Source: Hyposmocoma kahamanoa (lineage: Eukaryota; Arthropoda; Insecta; Lepidoptera; Cosmopterigidae). Taken from it: 64,000 bases of DNA. The stretch lies in the NCBI RefSeq assembly GCF_003589595.1, contig NW_020656077.1, forward strand, positions 7,870,437 through 7,934,436. Reading direction: 5' to 3'. Every line of letters starts with the position of its first letter. Position 1 is the stretch's first letter. The notes beneath the pieces are model-generated. The model searched no databases and was not told where the DNA came from. It saw only the letters and a program-made list of their open reading frames with translations. Both the position numbers and the translations under genes were made by a program. Positions 45,239 to 57,169 of the stretch are shown one piece after another.

Positions 45239-47270
45239 CTAAGGCATAAACCTGATACTGTGCCGGCGCATCCGCAAAAAATGATTATTAACATTATCGC
45301 GCATCGGCACTTCGTAGCGAATAATAAATTTTAGGTATTACACATGTATTGTTCGTTTTATGAGTTTAATTTTGTTAAATTGAGATTTATTACATATTTT
45401 ATTATATTTTAATTGTTCATTGTTATTTTAAGACTGCAATTATAGTGAATGCAATTTACTGTTATTTTACAGCAAGTGTATTCGTGATGATCAGAGTTTT
45501 TTTAACACCAAAAATTAATGTTTAAAAATAGTTAATTCTTTAATGTATTCTTTGATTAGTTTTAAAGAAATGGATAGATTTAGTTAATGTTAGGTTTCAC
45601 ATACACAATATTTATATTTGGGCGTGTAAAAACCCAAATTCTACTCATTTGCACACGTGTACACTTACGTAGCATTTATGCAATAAATACCTTACGAAGT
45701 AACTACCATACACCAGATACAACCAATTCATGATAAGTAACGTGTCTGCTTGTTTTAACAGTGCCTTGGGTGACTTGTATGAATAAGTAATAAAATGAAA
45801 ATAAACTTAGGATAGGAAACAATAATTTAAACTAAATTCTAGTCCTTCAAATTCATTCCTTAGTAGAAAGTACTTCTACAATACATCTAGACACTTAAAT
45901 TTTCCATTTAGGTTTGCTTGGCGGTTAAAATGAAGGAAGTAAGTTAAGCAACCGACAGTTGTAGCCTCAGTTCATGCACGCCTCAATGCATTTTTTAAAT
46001 TAATTTATAAATAAATAATTTCGTCGAATTCTAGTGTTTTGAAAAATCATAATAAATGAAACTGATTTCTTAAATTTATTTGTCGTATAATGTTGTTTGC
46101 TTGTTGAATAAAATAAAATTATAGTTATTAAATGTGTAACAACTTTCATTTGGAACTCTTTCGCCCTTTACACACTAGTGTTGTTGACTACGCCATGTAA
46201 CACGATTTTTGTTTATTATATATGCAAAAACTTCATTTCCTTGCAAAATCTTTGCAATTGTGATAATGACAACGAAAAGTTGAAATTTGCATACGATTTT
46301 CGCATTTCTCTTTATTTACAGACGAAAAGGGAACATTATCTTTCAAATCAATCAGTAAGGAAGTAGAAATGTGTAGATTTGCAATATAATGTAAATAGCA
46401 CTGTGTTAGGCAACTGTATTAAATACCACTGTCACATCGACAAAAGCTAAGTAGCTCAACCAATACTGTCAAACCAGGAAACGGTGTTAAATATAGTTTT
46501 ATAGGTAACTTCAATTGTACACCTTTACACATAAACCTTTCAAAAAACAATCTTATTTCAATGTAAGCCTAAAGTAAGCTTATTATAATATTATTCATAT
46601 TCGTACTTTGACAAACCTATCAACCAAGTAATGTATTATTGCTAAAGTGACTGAAAGAACGAATGATTCCCCAATATTATCTATTCCTTACTGCAAATAG
46701 GAAAGAAATAACGCTATTTGAAGTAATATAATGCCATCTCTTTCTTTTTTGATGTTCCGAATCGTCCTATCGTAGTATAATGTTAAAGTACTTAATAATG
46801 AACGTAATTAATAGTCACAAAGCTCCCAATAAAACATCATAGTTTTAACATTATAATAAGCTTACATTAAGCGTGTCATGGTACGAAAAGTCAATGAAAG
46901 GTTAAAGTAATATTGTTTTGAAATTACCAAAACCATCGACAATCTTCAAAAACAATTTAAATACATCTTAAAAATGATTGAGCTCAGTTTGTCTTTTTTA
47001 GATAGGAGAGTTCGTGGTTTGTGTCTAGCTGATCATGTAATACTATCCAATGATCTATACATTACATAAAGGATATAGTGTGACAGCGGACAGTCGCGTT
47101 TTGACAGATTAAATTAGTTTTGTTCTCTTCTTATTGTTGAATCTCTAATTCTTTTGTAGTGTTTATTAGAAATATCGAGCTACAAGTTAATAATTAAACA
47201 TTTCGTTATATCCATCTGCACATTTTTACTTTTACCTTAAATTTTTTGGCCAAAATCAGTTGCCTAAATT
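45239..47270 (+). other. FHIP2 3' UTR, then AT-rich intergenic sequence
   Basis: AATAAA signals occur at about 45323 and 45680. No exon, tRNA or clear transposon is visible to 47270. Confidence 0.4.
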
Positions 47271-47279
47271 TGTAGACAT

Positions 47280-47820
47280 CATTGACGTACAATTATATGG
47301 ACATCGGGTCCGCGCTAAAAAGTGTCCGAACTTATAGGGCGTTAAAATCGTATACAGAGCGTCATTCACGCTTTANNNNNNNNNNNNNNNNNNNNNNNNN
47401 NNNNNNNNNNNNNNNNNNNNNNNNNNNNNNNNNNNNNNNNNNNNNNNNNNNNNNNNNNNNNNNNNNNNNNNNNNNNNNNNNNNNNNNNNNNNNNNNNNNN
47501 NNNNNNNNNNNNNNNNNNNNNNNNNNNNNNNNNNNNNNNNNNNNNNNNNNNNNNNNNNNNNNNNNNNNNNNNNNNNNNNNNNNNNNNNNNNNNNNNNNNN
47601 NNNNNNNNNNNNNNNNNNNNNNNNNNNNNNNNNNNNNNNNNNNNNNNNNNNNNNNNNNNNNNNNNNNNNNNNNNNNNNNNNNNNNNNNNNNNNNNNNNNN
47701 NNNNNNNNNNNNNNNNNNNNNNNNNNNNNNNNNNNNNNNNNNNNNNNNNNNNNNNNNNNNNNNNNNNNNNNNNNNTGGTTTTTGTATTAGACCCGTCGTC
47801 CATTTATTTGTAAGTCAATG
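47280..47820 (-). mobile_element. hAT-like MITE, copy C (contains gap)
   Basis: Both ends of the family are present in inverted orientation, and an exact 8-bp duplication GTAGACAT flanks them (47272-47279, 47821-47828). The middle is masked by N, so true length is unknown. Copies A and B are 286 bp, which suggests the 400-N size is nominal. Confidence 0.9.
47376..47775. other. Assembly gap, 400 N
   Basis: Second N run of exactly 400, inside a MITE whose sister copies would leave far less than 400 bp missing. Confidence 0.98.
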
Positions 47821-48637
47821 GTAGACATATAAAATTTTCCATGTTTTAAATAACTATCTAATAAAATACGAAATACGATTTTATTGCCTTTGATTTTCGT
47901 TAATAAATTGTTATTCTGAACTCTGAAAAAAAATATTGGGCTAAATAATTGGGAGCATTAATAAAAGAATAAAATGCAATGGTGATTATATTTTCATCAA
48001 AATTATAATAATATGCAGTATGATAATAACCATGAATAGTTATGACACAACTGTAGATAAATTAGAATCATATTTTTATATGTTCGGGAAGAAACATTTC
48101 CTAGAAAACACGTGACACGACGCGCGACGCAGGGATGCCTAATCCCTACCCTAATAACAATATATTTAATCTACACAACAAAGAGCGTCTGAATGTTACA
48201 AATTCCGGATAAAATAGGTGTAAATCGTTTACTTCCCGTGTTAACTAGTACGTACAACATACCTCTGTATACATTTACTATTACACGTAGTATTGGGTTT
48301 TTCAATAGGCACTTGACAATTTTTTATTTCAGTAAAACGAAATGATTGAGACATCGAGTTGAAATTTATTCCAGGTGCAATAGACATGTTGCATTTAAGA
48401 ATGGAATTCGATCTCGTTTGCCACCACCGCGAGCAAGTTTGCAGCGTTCAATTGAGTAGTTCACTTGCAAATGGCGCTATGTGACATTTTTAATGATTTT
48501 TAGTTAATGGCGTGAAATGGATCAATATTTTAAATAATTTCAAATACTTTAACAATACAGTGCCAAAATATTAAACTATATTCTGAACAAATCAGTGCCA
48601 AATGTTGACTACTTTTGTAAAAGTCGCTATCATTCTT

Positions 48638-48815
48638 AGGGTCGTATTCCACAACTCTACTCAATGCTCAAGTCAGGACTTGAATATTGCAGTGATCACT
48701 GAAAATCATACTCAAGTTCTTACTATCAGGGTCGTATTTCCAGTGCTTGAAATCATACTCAAGTCTGCTCAAGTCCTGACTTGAGCATTGAGTACAGTTC
48801 TGGAATACGACGCTT
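48638..48815. repeat. Foldback MITE, family AGGGTCGTATTCC (copy 2)
   Basis: Starts AGGGTCGTATTCCACAACTC and ends TTCTGGAATACGACGCTTA, with CTCAAGTCAGGACTTGA arms. The interior again contains AGGGTCGTATTTCCAGTGC. Confidence 0.85.
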
Positions 48816-48969
48816 AGGGTCGTATTCCAGAACTCTACTCAACACTCAAGTCAGGACTTGAGTATTGCAGTGAGCACTGAAAATCATACACAAGTCCTTG
48901 TCATTAGGGTCGTATTTCCAGTGCAATCCTGAATTGAGCATTGAGTAGAGTTCTAGAATACGACCCTTA
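48815..48969. repeat. Foldback MITE, family AGGGTCGTATTCC (copy 3)
   Basis: Directly abuts copy 2, sharing the TTA junction. Starts AGGGTCGTATTCCAGAACTC and ends CTAGAATACGACCCTTA. Confidence 0.85.
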
Positions 48970-50009
48970 CTTTTACACTTTCAAAAGTTGCCATTTTGTA
49001 GTCAACCTGCAAACGCTGCTCTATTGAGTATAAACACGAGTTTACTATATTATTATTTATTTTGTATACGAGTACAAAATCCGTTATTTTGTTTGGTATT
49101 TATTATTTTGTCATCCGAGAGGTTCCTCGTGTTCATTTTTTAAAAACTTAATCGTCAAACATTTCGGAGAAGATTGGTTTACATACGAAATTCTTGAATT
49201 GTATACTAATATTATCGGGCAAGTACAATTAAATGTGACCGAAGAAAAAGAAATGACCGATAATGAAGATACATTGTTGGTTGACGACGTGGATATAAGA
49301 GTCTAAAGGAAAATTAAAATTATATTCAACAAAACTAGCCATGTTATCGTTGTGTTGTTGCAAAACTAGGTACGTTAATTCTGAACAATGACAAAACTAG
49401 TTATTTTAAGATTACTGTTGCAAAACTCTGTGTTCAATTTTTAAATGGAAATAAAGTAAAAAGTTTAATAGTGTGATTTTGTTTCATATTGTTTCATCTC
49501 TTTTTTATTATAATTTTCAGATAATTAAAAAAGTACCATTTAAAAATCCGTTTTCGGAACAATAATTTTGTTTTTTAATTTATAGCTCTTTTATCCACGC
49601 ACATAACGCAGTTTGCTAGTGGACTACTCAATTCTTTAGAGACAATTTTCCACTACTCTTCCACACATATCGGCCGAAACGTTGGCAATTTCACGTTTGA
49701 TATTATTCCTATGTCATGAACCAACAACTTAACGTAACCCCATAAAAGGTAATTCAACGGCGTTATGTCGCATGAGATTCGACCGGACCATTTCGCGAGA
49801 TTACACGATTATCGAACTTCCTCTTTAATAGATTGTTTCACCAGCTGTGTGGCCGCTGCAAAAGTGCACGCGGTGGTCATATGAACGAGATCGAAATCCA
49901 TTCTTAAACGTATCGTATTTACTGCACCTGGAATACATTTCAACTCTATATCTCAATTCTTTTGTGTTTTATTGAAATACAAAATAGTTATGTCCTTATT
50001 GGACAACCC

Positions 50010-51600
50010 TATATAACACATTATATTTGGAATCAATTATCTACTTGATCATCAAATTGTATTATCTATATATACCTAACTATGACAATATTGATCTAAC
50101 TTGTTTCCCTTGTACATAATACCACACCACACCTCACTATCGTTTGTGACATTTATGTTGCTCATTTTTGTCATTAATTTTTGATATCAGTTTTCAAAAG
50201 TCTACATTCCATATGCCCATTGTGCATAGACCTGAAAATTCGCCTAATGTCACATACGACAGTCAGTTAGGAGGGACGATATGTTCGGAACAAATTAACA
50301 TTGTACTACATTTTGTTATTAATATGTAAATGAGAAATTTATTTCAAAAGGTGTACATATTAGAAGAGGCACTTTTCCGCACCAGAAAGCAAATGACAAA
50401 GAATCCTAACATCACTAACATCACTAGTATAATCTGTATGTACTGTTTATATGTATCCATTAATCGATACATTAAATACATATATATTATATATATGTAG
50501 TTTATAAAGTTCTGACCTAAGCTCAATAATATCCGCATTATATAGTTTTACTGATGACTTCACAGAGCTTTTGCAATGCGTTTCAAGTAGAAATTGTAAA
50601 AAAAAACATACAAAACAATTAAATATTTCACAGCGATCCAGTAGATATGCTACAATATACAATAACTTCCTAATATATCTAAGAGACAAACATATTCAAT
50701 ATTTAACAAAATTGCTAACCTGAGATGTGATGATGAAATGCGTAAAAGAGGAACATGTAACATTGTTTCGTATATATATATATATATATACAATAGATTC
50801 TACTGCCGCAAGTTATTTGGCGACATACGTAACAAGATCTTTTTTAAAAATTCTCTGCATAACCCTATAGAAAATCGTTTCAAATTATATTAATACAAGC
50901 ACTGTTCATAATTTCATTTTCTACGTATACGTATATTTGAAAATTAATTCTTCTAGCATATTTAGATTTCACTTGGAATAAATATGAATTTATTTATATG
51001 TAAAAAATAAATTAATTTTGATAACATCGAAATAAAAAATGATAACAATCACCACCACCATGGAGGACATACTCAAGAAGACCTATAAATAGAAACATTG
51101 ACAACGAGAAATCTGCGAGTAATCGGGCCCCGATTTTGCGAACACTTACCCATAAGTCTAAAAAGTGTTACAAATGACGAAGTGTTTTGTTCCCGACTGA
51201 AAGACCTTTTATTGGATAATGAATTCTACAGTGTAGAGGAATTTCTTTTAAATAAATTGTAATTATATTTTTAATTTTGAACGTATTTTGAAAATATTTA
51301 AATTTTTATTTGTATTTTTGTAGTTCATATTTTTCTTTATTTCTCTTTTAAATATTTTATTTTACATTAACATTAAAATTATTATTTATCTTCATGACGA
51401 TCATATTATCCCTTGACGTTATATTTCGAATTGTGATATTATGAAATTGATAATATGAAATAAATGATTCTATTCTATTCTTCATTGGTGAATGCAATAT
51501 AATTAAGAACATCCATGATTAAGTTTTTATGTTGAACGTCAGGATGATGAAACACCACCTTGATTTCAATTTCTTTTTGTGAAATTCCTCTAGTTTATTT
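50010..51600. other. AT-rich intergenic sequence
   Basis: Includes an (AT)n tract near 50771-50791. Nothing coding recognised. Confidence 0.4.
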
Positions 51601-51732
51601 ATTATAATTATTAATACAAAGATCGAACAAAAAATTCCTTCGATCCGGCCGGATTCTAGATGTCGGGTCGTATCCGACCGGATCGAAGGAATGTTTTTCT
51701 AAGTTTTCGATCTTTATATTAATAATTATAAC
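51600..51732. mobile_element. Two SINE family 2 tails fused as a palindrome
   Basis: AATAATTATTAATACAAAGA, TCGAACA and CCTTCGATCCGGCCGGAT run inwards. CCGACCGGATCGAAGGAAT, TCGATCTTTATATTAATAAT run outwards, around a 25-bp centre. The tRNA-like heads are absent. Confidence 0.7.
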
Positions 51733-52054
51733 ATCTACGATGTCAAGAACTACGCAGTGAAAGACGCAAAGACTTAACTTTAAAATTCAACATAATTTCG
51801 TAAGCTTAACTGTAATTTTGGTAACATTAGAAAAGAATCGAGATGATTAAATAATAGAAATCTGTAAACCTGCGAGGGGTGTTTGAAAATCTGTCTACAC
51901 TGACTGATGGACGAGCATGTGTTATGTACCTCTACCATAAGTTTCCCGTGTCGATAGCCAATAGCAATTGCGAAAAATATTTGTCACTTTCATGGACAAA
52001 TTTCGCAGCGCCCCTAGCGGTCACAAGAAGAATTATCATTATAGCAGCTGTAAA

Positions 52055-52285
52055 GTTCGTCCAGGGAAGTACTGCCACCTTACCTATTTCTGCCGCCAAG
52101 CAGTACTGTGAGCATTCCAGTTTTGAGGGGTGCTGGTGAAATTATAGGCACATGGGACTTCAACTAATGTCTCAGGGTGATGGGAGCAGAGACAGTGCAC
52201 CTCAGATCGTTGCGATCTAAAGCTTAGTCTGGCACTGCAGGCGTGTCGTTTACCATGACTTGACACGACCCTTCACTTAATATCT
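52055..52285 (+). repeat. Dispersed repeat D (plus copy)
   Basis: GTCCAGGGAAGTACTGCCAC, CTTACCTATTTCTGCCGCCA, GGGGTGCTGGTGAAATTATA, CAACTAATGTCTCAGGGTGA and a truncated ACGACCCTTCACTTAATATC end. Confidence 0.8.
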
Positions 52286-53940
52286 ATATAATATAATATA
52301 AATAAAAATATGTATACATAGAAATTACGTAGTAGTAGTACTATTAACACCGTGAACTCATGGTAGAGGCAGTTAAAATTTTGGTATGGAATATTAAAGC
52401 AATAACAACGAGAGCAAGTAGTCTGAAATGTAAGTATTTGGTTAGACAAATATGTCATATGTGATAGCTGACGATTTGCAGTAGGGTGTAGCCCATTTCG
52501 ATCAGATATAAATTTTAATGTAACATTGCCGCAAGCTCTGTCAAATTATATTTCATTGACATGCTCGTATTTACTATTTAATTAGTAAATCCAGCAATGA
52601 GATGCAGATAAATAGGAATTAAATTTTTATCCATACAGCAACTGTACCCTTGACCTCATACAGGTTGATAAAAAATCACTGTTCATTTTCTTTTCTGTAC
52701 ATTAATAACATTTAGTAACAGAATACATTAAGTACAATAAAACAAAAAACAATTTCCCCATTTATTTGATGTTAATATTTCCCAATAATTGCTAATGCAT
52801 AAATAAAATTGAGCGATCGGCGCCGAGCACCAGCACGTCGCACCACGCGACTACAGATCTGCGCTAACGCATCGCGCGTCAGTTTATTACTTTGTTGTCT
52901 ATCAAATACATTATATCTATATATCAAATACACTCGCGCGTTGACTCCGCCCACTGCCCCACACCGTTGTTGTTGCTATAGTAACTCAATCAACACACCA
53001 AAGGAGGATTTTTAAAAGAGGATTGTGTTGGTGGTGATCAACACAATCCTCCTTTAAAATGGTCAGCGGTTTTTTTATCACCATGTATAACAGTTTACCT
53101 CTTTTAAGTGGGAAAGAACATCTCAGAGAAGCAAAGTCGACTAGTTAAAACTATGACAGAAAGGTATGGATGTGCCAAAACAACGAAATATGTAAATCAC
53201 AATTCATTGCTATGGAATTAACTGTAACCATGGATCAATAACTCCACAGGACGAGTAGATTCGTTTGGAAATCGTATAGAAATGAATCTATACAAAAACT
53301 TGTTATCGTATTCACTTGAATCGATTTTCATAAAAATCTAATTGCAATGTGCACCCCTAATAGTAAGTGAGAGTTCATAGGAATGCAAACTATTGAGTGA
53401 AGTTGCCTCTTTTTCGTCTAAAAAGATTTTTACATCGAAATTTCTAATAAGTATGGAATTAAACCAAATTGTGTATTATTTTGCACGATATTGGGCAGCA
53501 ATGGTTTAAAACTTTGGGTAAAAACCCGGTTGATTAGGTTTTAACCCACTGCCCATCTCTGGGTAGATACTATCCACTCTATGTACATTTGAAGTTTAGG
53601 TAAATATACTCTGCTTCTTCCGATCTTAACTTATTACAAAACTAAACTAAAATTATTTCAAAATCGCAACAGTGAAAATGGGACAAATAATTTTTCATTT
53701 AAAATTTTTAACTTAACTATAAAGCTGTGCTTACTAAGCCATCTAGCTACAATTCAACTGCCATTGCAATTTTTTCGTAATCTGCTTTTCAATGGCCAAT
53801 CGATAGCACGTATGGTGTAGTATACTAATTATTTAACGTTAAATAGCTGATCAATCGAGATAAAAAATAAGATATGCATAGTAGTTTCCATGGTAGTTTT
53901 ATAAGGCAACATCGATCTTTAGTATTGCCATCACTGTCAT
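52286..53940. other. AT-rich intergenic sequence
   Basis: One short inverted pair (GAGGATTGTGTTG / CAACACAATCCTC) lies at 53018-53052. No gene recognised. Confidence 0.4.
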
Positions 53941-54232
53941 TCATCGAGTATATAACCAGAAATAGAAACGAAATAAGGGCTATCCATCCCTGGCAACTCA
54001 TCGGGCAAATGGGTATTATATCACTTTTAAATATCAACTCTCGTTTGATCTGAAATAACAAAATTAGAAAACTGAAATAATACAGCGCCAACAATTGGCT
54101 ATTTACAAAAATATTCTGTATTTCTTGTAATAAAGATAATTAATATCTCTAACAATGGGGGTGCTCCAGTCAGTGTGGGAAAAACAGCAAAACATCTAAT
54201 TACAAAACAAATGGGATCACTTTTCATCGCTA

Positions 54233-54452
54233 ATTAATAATAATAATAACGCACACACTCAACATAGCACCGCACTAGGGAAATCCTGTGTCGCGGATGC
54301 CATGGACACACACATAGACAACCATAAATTACACCCAAACTCACGAGAGAAATAAATGTAGGCCATACAATTATTTCTCCCGGCCCGGGAATCGAACCTG
54401 GGACCTATCCGCAGCAGTCCGGCGTTGTAACCGTTCGGCCACGGAGGCAATT
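54233..54452 (-). mobile_element. tRNA-derived SINE, family 1 (copy 2, best preserved)
   Basis: Minus-strand head GTGGCCGAACGGTTACAACG (A box) and CCAGGTTCGATTCCCGGGCC (B box, canonical GGTTCGATTCC at 54388-54398), then the family body and a (TTA)n tail. Both promoter boxes are intact, so this copy could in principle be transcribed by RNA polymerase III. Confidence 0.92.
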
Positions 54453-54454
54453 AA

Positions 54455-54623
54455 ATATCGTCTGCTTAAAGGTAAAACCACATAAGTAATATTTTCCATA
54501 AAAAATCTCTAAATTATGCACCTGTTGTAAGAAAATCACCTTTTTTCTTGCCATAGCTATACAAATTAAAAACTTCTTGTTTAAAATGTCACTTATGTGG
54601 TTTTACCTTTAAGTAGACGATAT
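54455..54623. repeat. MITE with about 33-bp TIRs
   Basis: ATCGTCTGCTTAAAGGTAAA ... CCACATAAGT at the left is mirrored by ACTTATGTGG ... CCTTTAAGTAGACGAT at the right. The core is 95 bp. Confidence 0.88.
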
Positions 54624-54802
54624 GTAATTTTGCCATTTTCGTCCTTTATAGTAAAGTTCAAATTAAAGTGGTAGATTTGAAGTCAATTGTCTCGAATTCG
54701 GGCTGGCCAATCGGAGCGTAGTTGTCACAGTAATGATTTGGCAGAATAGTTTGCAAACAAATTAAATAACATTTCGTCTCTATTTCTAGTTATATACTCG
54801 AT

Positions 54803-55770
54803 GCTCTCATTCCACTGACGCTCTATTAGGACTCAACTGCCATTGCATCTAGATTTTAGCAGAACAACAAATATTGCAATATAATCTCAGTAGAGTCTGA
54901 ATGAAATTACAAAGAGTAGTATAGTTCCAAGAAAATTAGCAGACTTGGGCCATTGATCTTGAATTTGTTTATTTTCTTTGACGATGATATTCAAACCTCA
55001 TAATACATTTTTTAAAAGTTAGTCAAATGATGAAGAAGTCATCAACAATTTTGAGAAATATTCTACAGGATTAACTCGATCACATACCTACTTTTATATT
55101 TGTGAAGGAAACAAGTGTTAAACGCAATGCGTTCAAAATATAGTGCATACGGGTAATTTTTAGGTTAGTTTTCTCTTAACATAATAATTTTATTATATTA
55201 TCATATCATTTAATATTCGAGTGTAGTATCCTGAAATATTATTTAATATTTCACGACAATATACTCTAATATTTAAATAATGAAAATTGCCACCGGAATT
55301 AGGGTAGAGAATACTAACGTGAGAATTACCCATACTCTGTAATGAAATCGAAGTCAGTTTCTTGAGCTTATCTTATTAAATAGGGTGTTTTAAATAAAAA
55401 CCATTATCTGATAATATTTTGTTTGTACATTTAAGAACAATATAAAATATCTTGCATTAATTGTTAGACCTTTTCACGTTTCCACATTTCTTAAAAATGT
55501 TGTTTACATTTTAGACTTCGATTCCATCTCAGAGTATAGTAAAAAAATTCATCTACCGAGGCAAGTGCATACACCGGCACATTTAGCTGAACACTAGATA
55601 AATCCCCAAAATAACGCAGTGTTTTTTTAAGTTTGGTCGTTTTAATAATATGACTTTTTTTTTTCACTAAATGTGCCGATGTGTGTATATCGCACGTTGA
55701 AACCAGTATCGTCACAAAGCGAAAATCTTTATTTTTTTAATGTAAAATCAGAAACATTAAATTTATATTC
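54803..55770. other. AT-rich intergenic sequence
   Basis: Only a short segment (ATTGCCACCGGAATTAGGG near 55288) related to 39090. No gene recognised. Confidence 0.35.
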
Positions 55771-55835
55771 CCGAGAGTTAACTTTTTCGTTTAGTGATGG
55801 TATTGGTGTGATACAGTGTGATTTTTTGTTAACTG

Positions 55836-56715
55836 GGACAGTACGAGGAAATCCGAAACCATAGGAGATAAAGGGAAACTGTCTTAAGTACAATTAGGTT
55901 TTCTTTCTGTGAAACCCAATTGCATACTGATAAGCAGTAACGTAGTAAAGCAATAGATGGCGCTACGGCTAAAAAGTCGTTCACAAACCAAATACAAAGA
56001 TACGACAGCAAGCACAGAATTCGTGATTTCCGCTGGTTAGTTCCGTGGCTTAGTTGGCATAGCGTCTGTCACGGTTTGCTAGAAGACATCGATTCGAATC
56101 CGGCCGGATCGAAGGGTTTCTTTTCCAAGTGTTCGATTTTTGTATGAATAATTATAGAAAGTAAGAACGTGTCAACGAACGTGATCATAGTTTTGCAAAA
56201 ATGACACCTAAATTCTTTTTTAGTCGTGTTTGATGTTTGCTTTTTGTTGTTCGGGAATTATAATAATGAACCGCAACAATTCATCAGTCCAGAGGTGACA
56301 ACAGTAACAGTTTTAATTTTAAGAGTACATTTTAAACCAAACTATAAAAAACAACGAAAAAATCTTGATGTGCCTCTTTCGCAAAACTATGAACATGTTT
56401 GACACGTTAGTGCTATCAGCACCCAATTTGACTTAAGAAAATTTTTTGGTCCAAGTGTGAGTTGTTCACAAAAATTAATAATTACATTTTTTTAATGCTA
56501 ATCGACTCACGTGTCTTGTCTTCTGAACTAAGTCGATCAGAATTAATTTTTTTTGTCAATATTAGACATTTTTATCTAATTCAAACTCACTCGAACTCAC
56601 TAAAAAGTCACAATGTGAATTTTTTTTTCCAAAAAAAAATAAGACCTAATGTTTCCCAAGACAATTTCCTTGTACCTCCTATGGTTTCAAATTTCCCAAT
56701 ACTGTCCCAGCTAAA
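55836..56715. repeat. Inverted-repeat pair enclosing a SINE
   Basis: ACTGGGACAGTACGAGGAAA..CGAAACCATAGGAG at 55832-55866 is mirrored by CTCCTATGGTTTCAAATTTC..TACTGTCCCAGCT at 56676-56712. A family-2 SINE and a non-LTR-like fragment lie between the arms. Confidence 0.6.
55955..56160 (+). mobile_element. tRNA-derived SINE, family 2 (copy with 5' leader)
   Basis: The tRNA-like part has an A box TGGCTTAGTTGG at 56046-56057 and a B box GATTCGAATCC at 56091-56101, then the family tail GGCCGGATCGAAGG, GTGTTCGATTTTTGTAT, AATAATTATA. An 85-bp leader starting GATGGCGCTACGGCTAAAAA precedes it and is shared with 63238-63455. Confidence 0.85.
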
Positions 56716-57169
56716 AAAGCACTGTACGTTTAATTAAATACTACAACATAACACATGAACAGAAATAAGCTCTATTACAATAATCATGTGTGATTTCTTT
56801 TTTTAATACCTAAAGCACGCACATTTGCATGTCTTCGGTCCAACTTCAGGAGTACTTAAATTAACAATTATTTATTTATTAAATTTTAAAAATGCGCTAA
56901 ACTACATACATACATAATATACATACAATTGTTAACATAGTTTCATATTATTACATCAGCATCTCTGTGGAACTATCACCTTGTTTCTTTTGTAGGGAAT
57001 CTGAAACAAATATTAAATATTTACAATCACATCAAGGTCGTCTTTGATGACCCAGTAATGGGTGCGAGTCTCATGTAAACCGACAATTGAGTGTTATTAT
57101 TTGACAGTATTTCCAATATTCCATGTAGGCACTAATCCAGGAAAGATTTGCCAGAAGCAACCACACTTA

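Larger units (their letters stand above)
48295..50009. mobile_element. DNA transposon remnant, TIR family GGGTTTTCCAATAAG (copy 2)
   Basis: The left end GGGTTTTTCAATAGGCAC and the right end GTCCTTATTGGACAACCC are inverted. Subterminal GAATGGAATTCGATCTCGTT has its mirror near 49890. The right part, read on the minus strand at 49720-49800, keeps a degraded equivalent of the WPPRSCDL...LWGYV block seen in copy 1. A short frame ILELYTNIIGQVQLNVTEEK to VDIRV stop at about 49190-49305 may be another transposase scrap. Two foldback MITEs have inserted at 48638-48969. Confidence 0.7.
53944..54802 (-). mobile_element. TIR element, family ATCGAGTATATAACC (copy 2), with nested insertions
   Basis: CATCGAGTATATAACCAGAA at the left is mirrored by TTCTAGTTATATACTCGATG at the right. 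Internal sequence matches 10975-11512 in reverse order. A SINE (54233-54452) and a MITE (54455-54623) have inserted into it. Confidence 0.8.

Noticed and set aside
54388..54442. Functional tRNA gene on the minus strand
   Set aside because: A and B boxes are good, but the sequence continues into a shared SINE body and tail, and the same head recurs with that body elsewhere.
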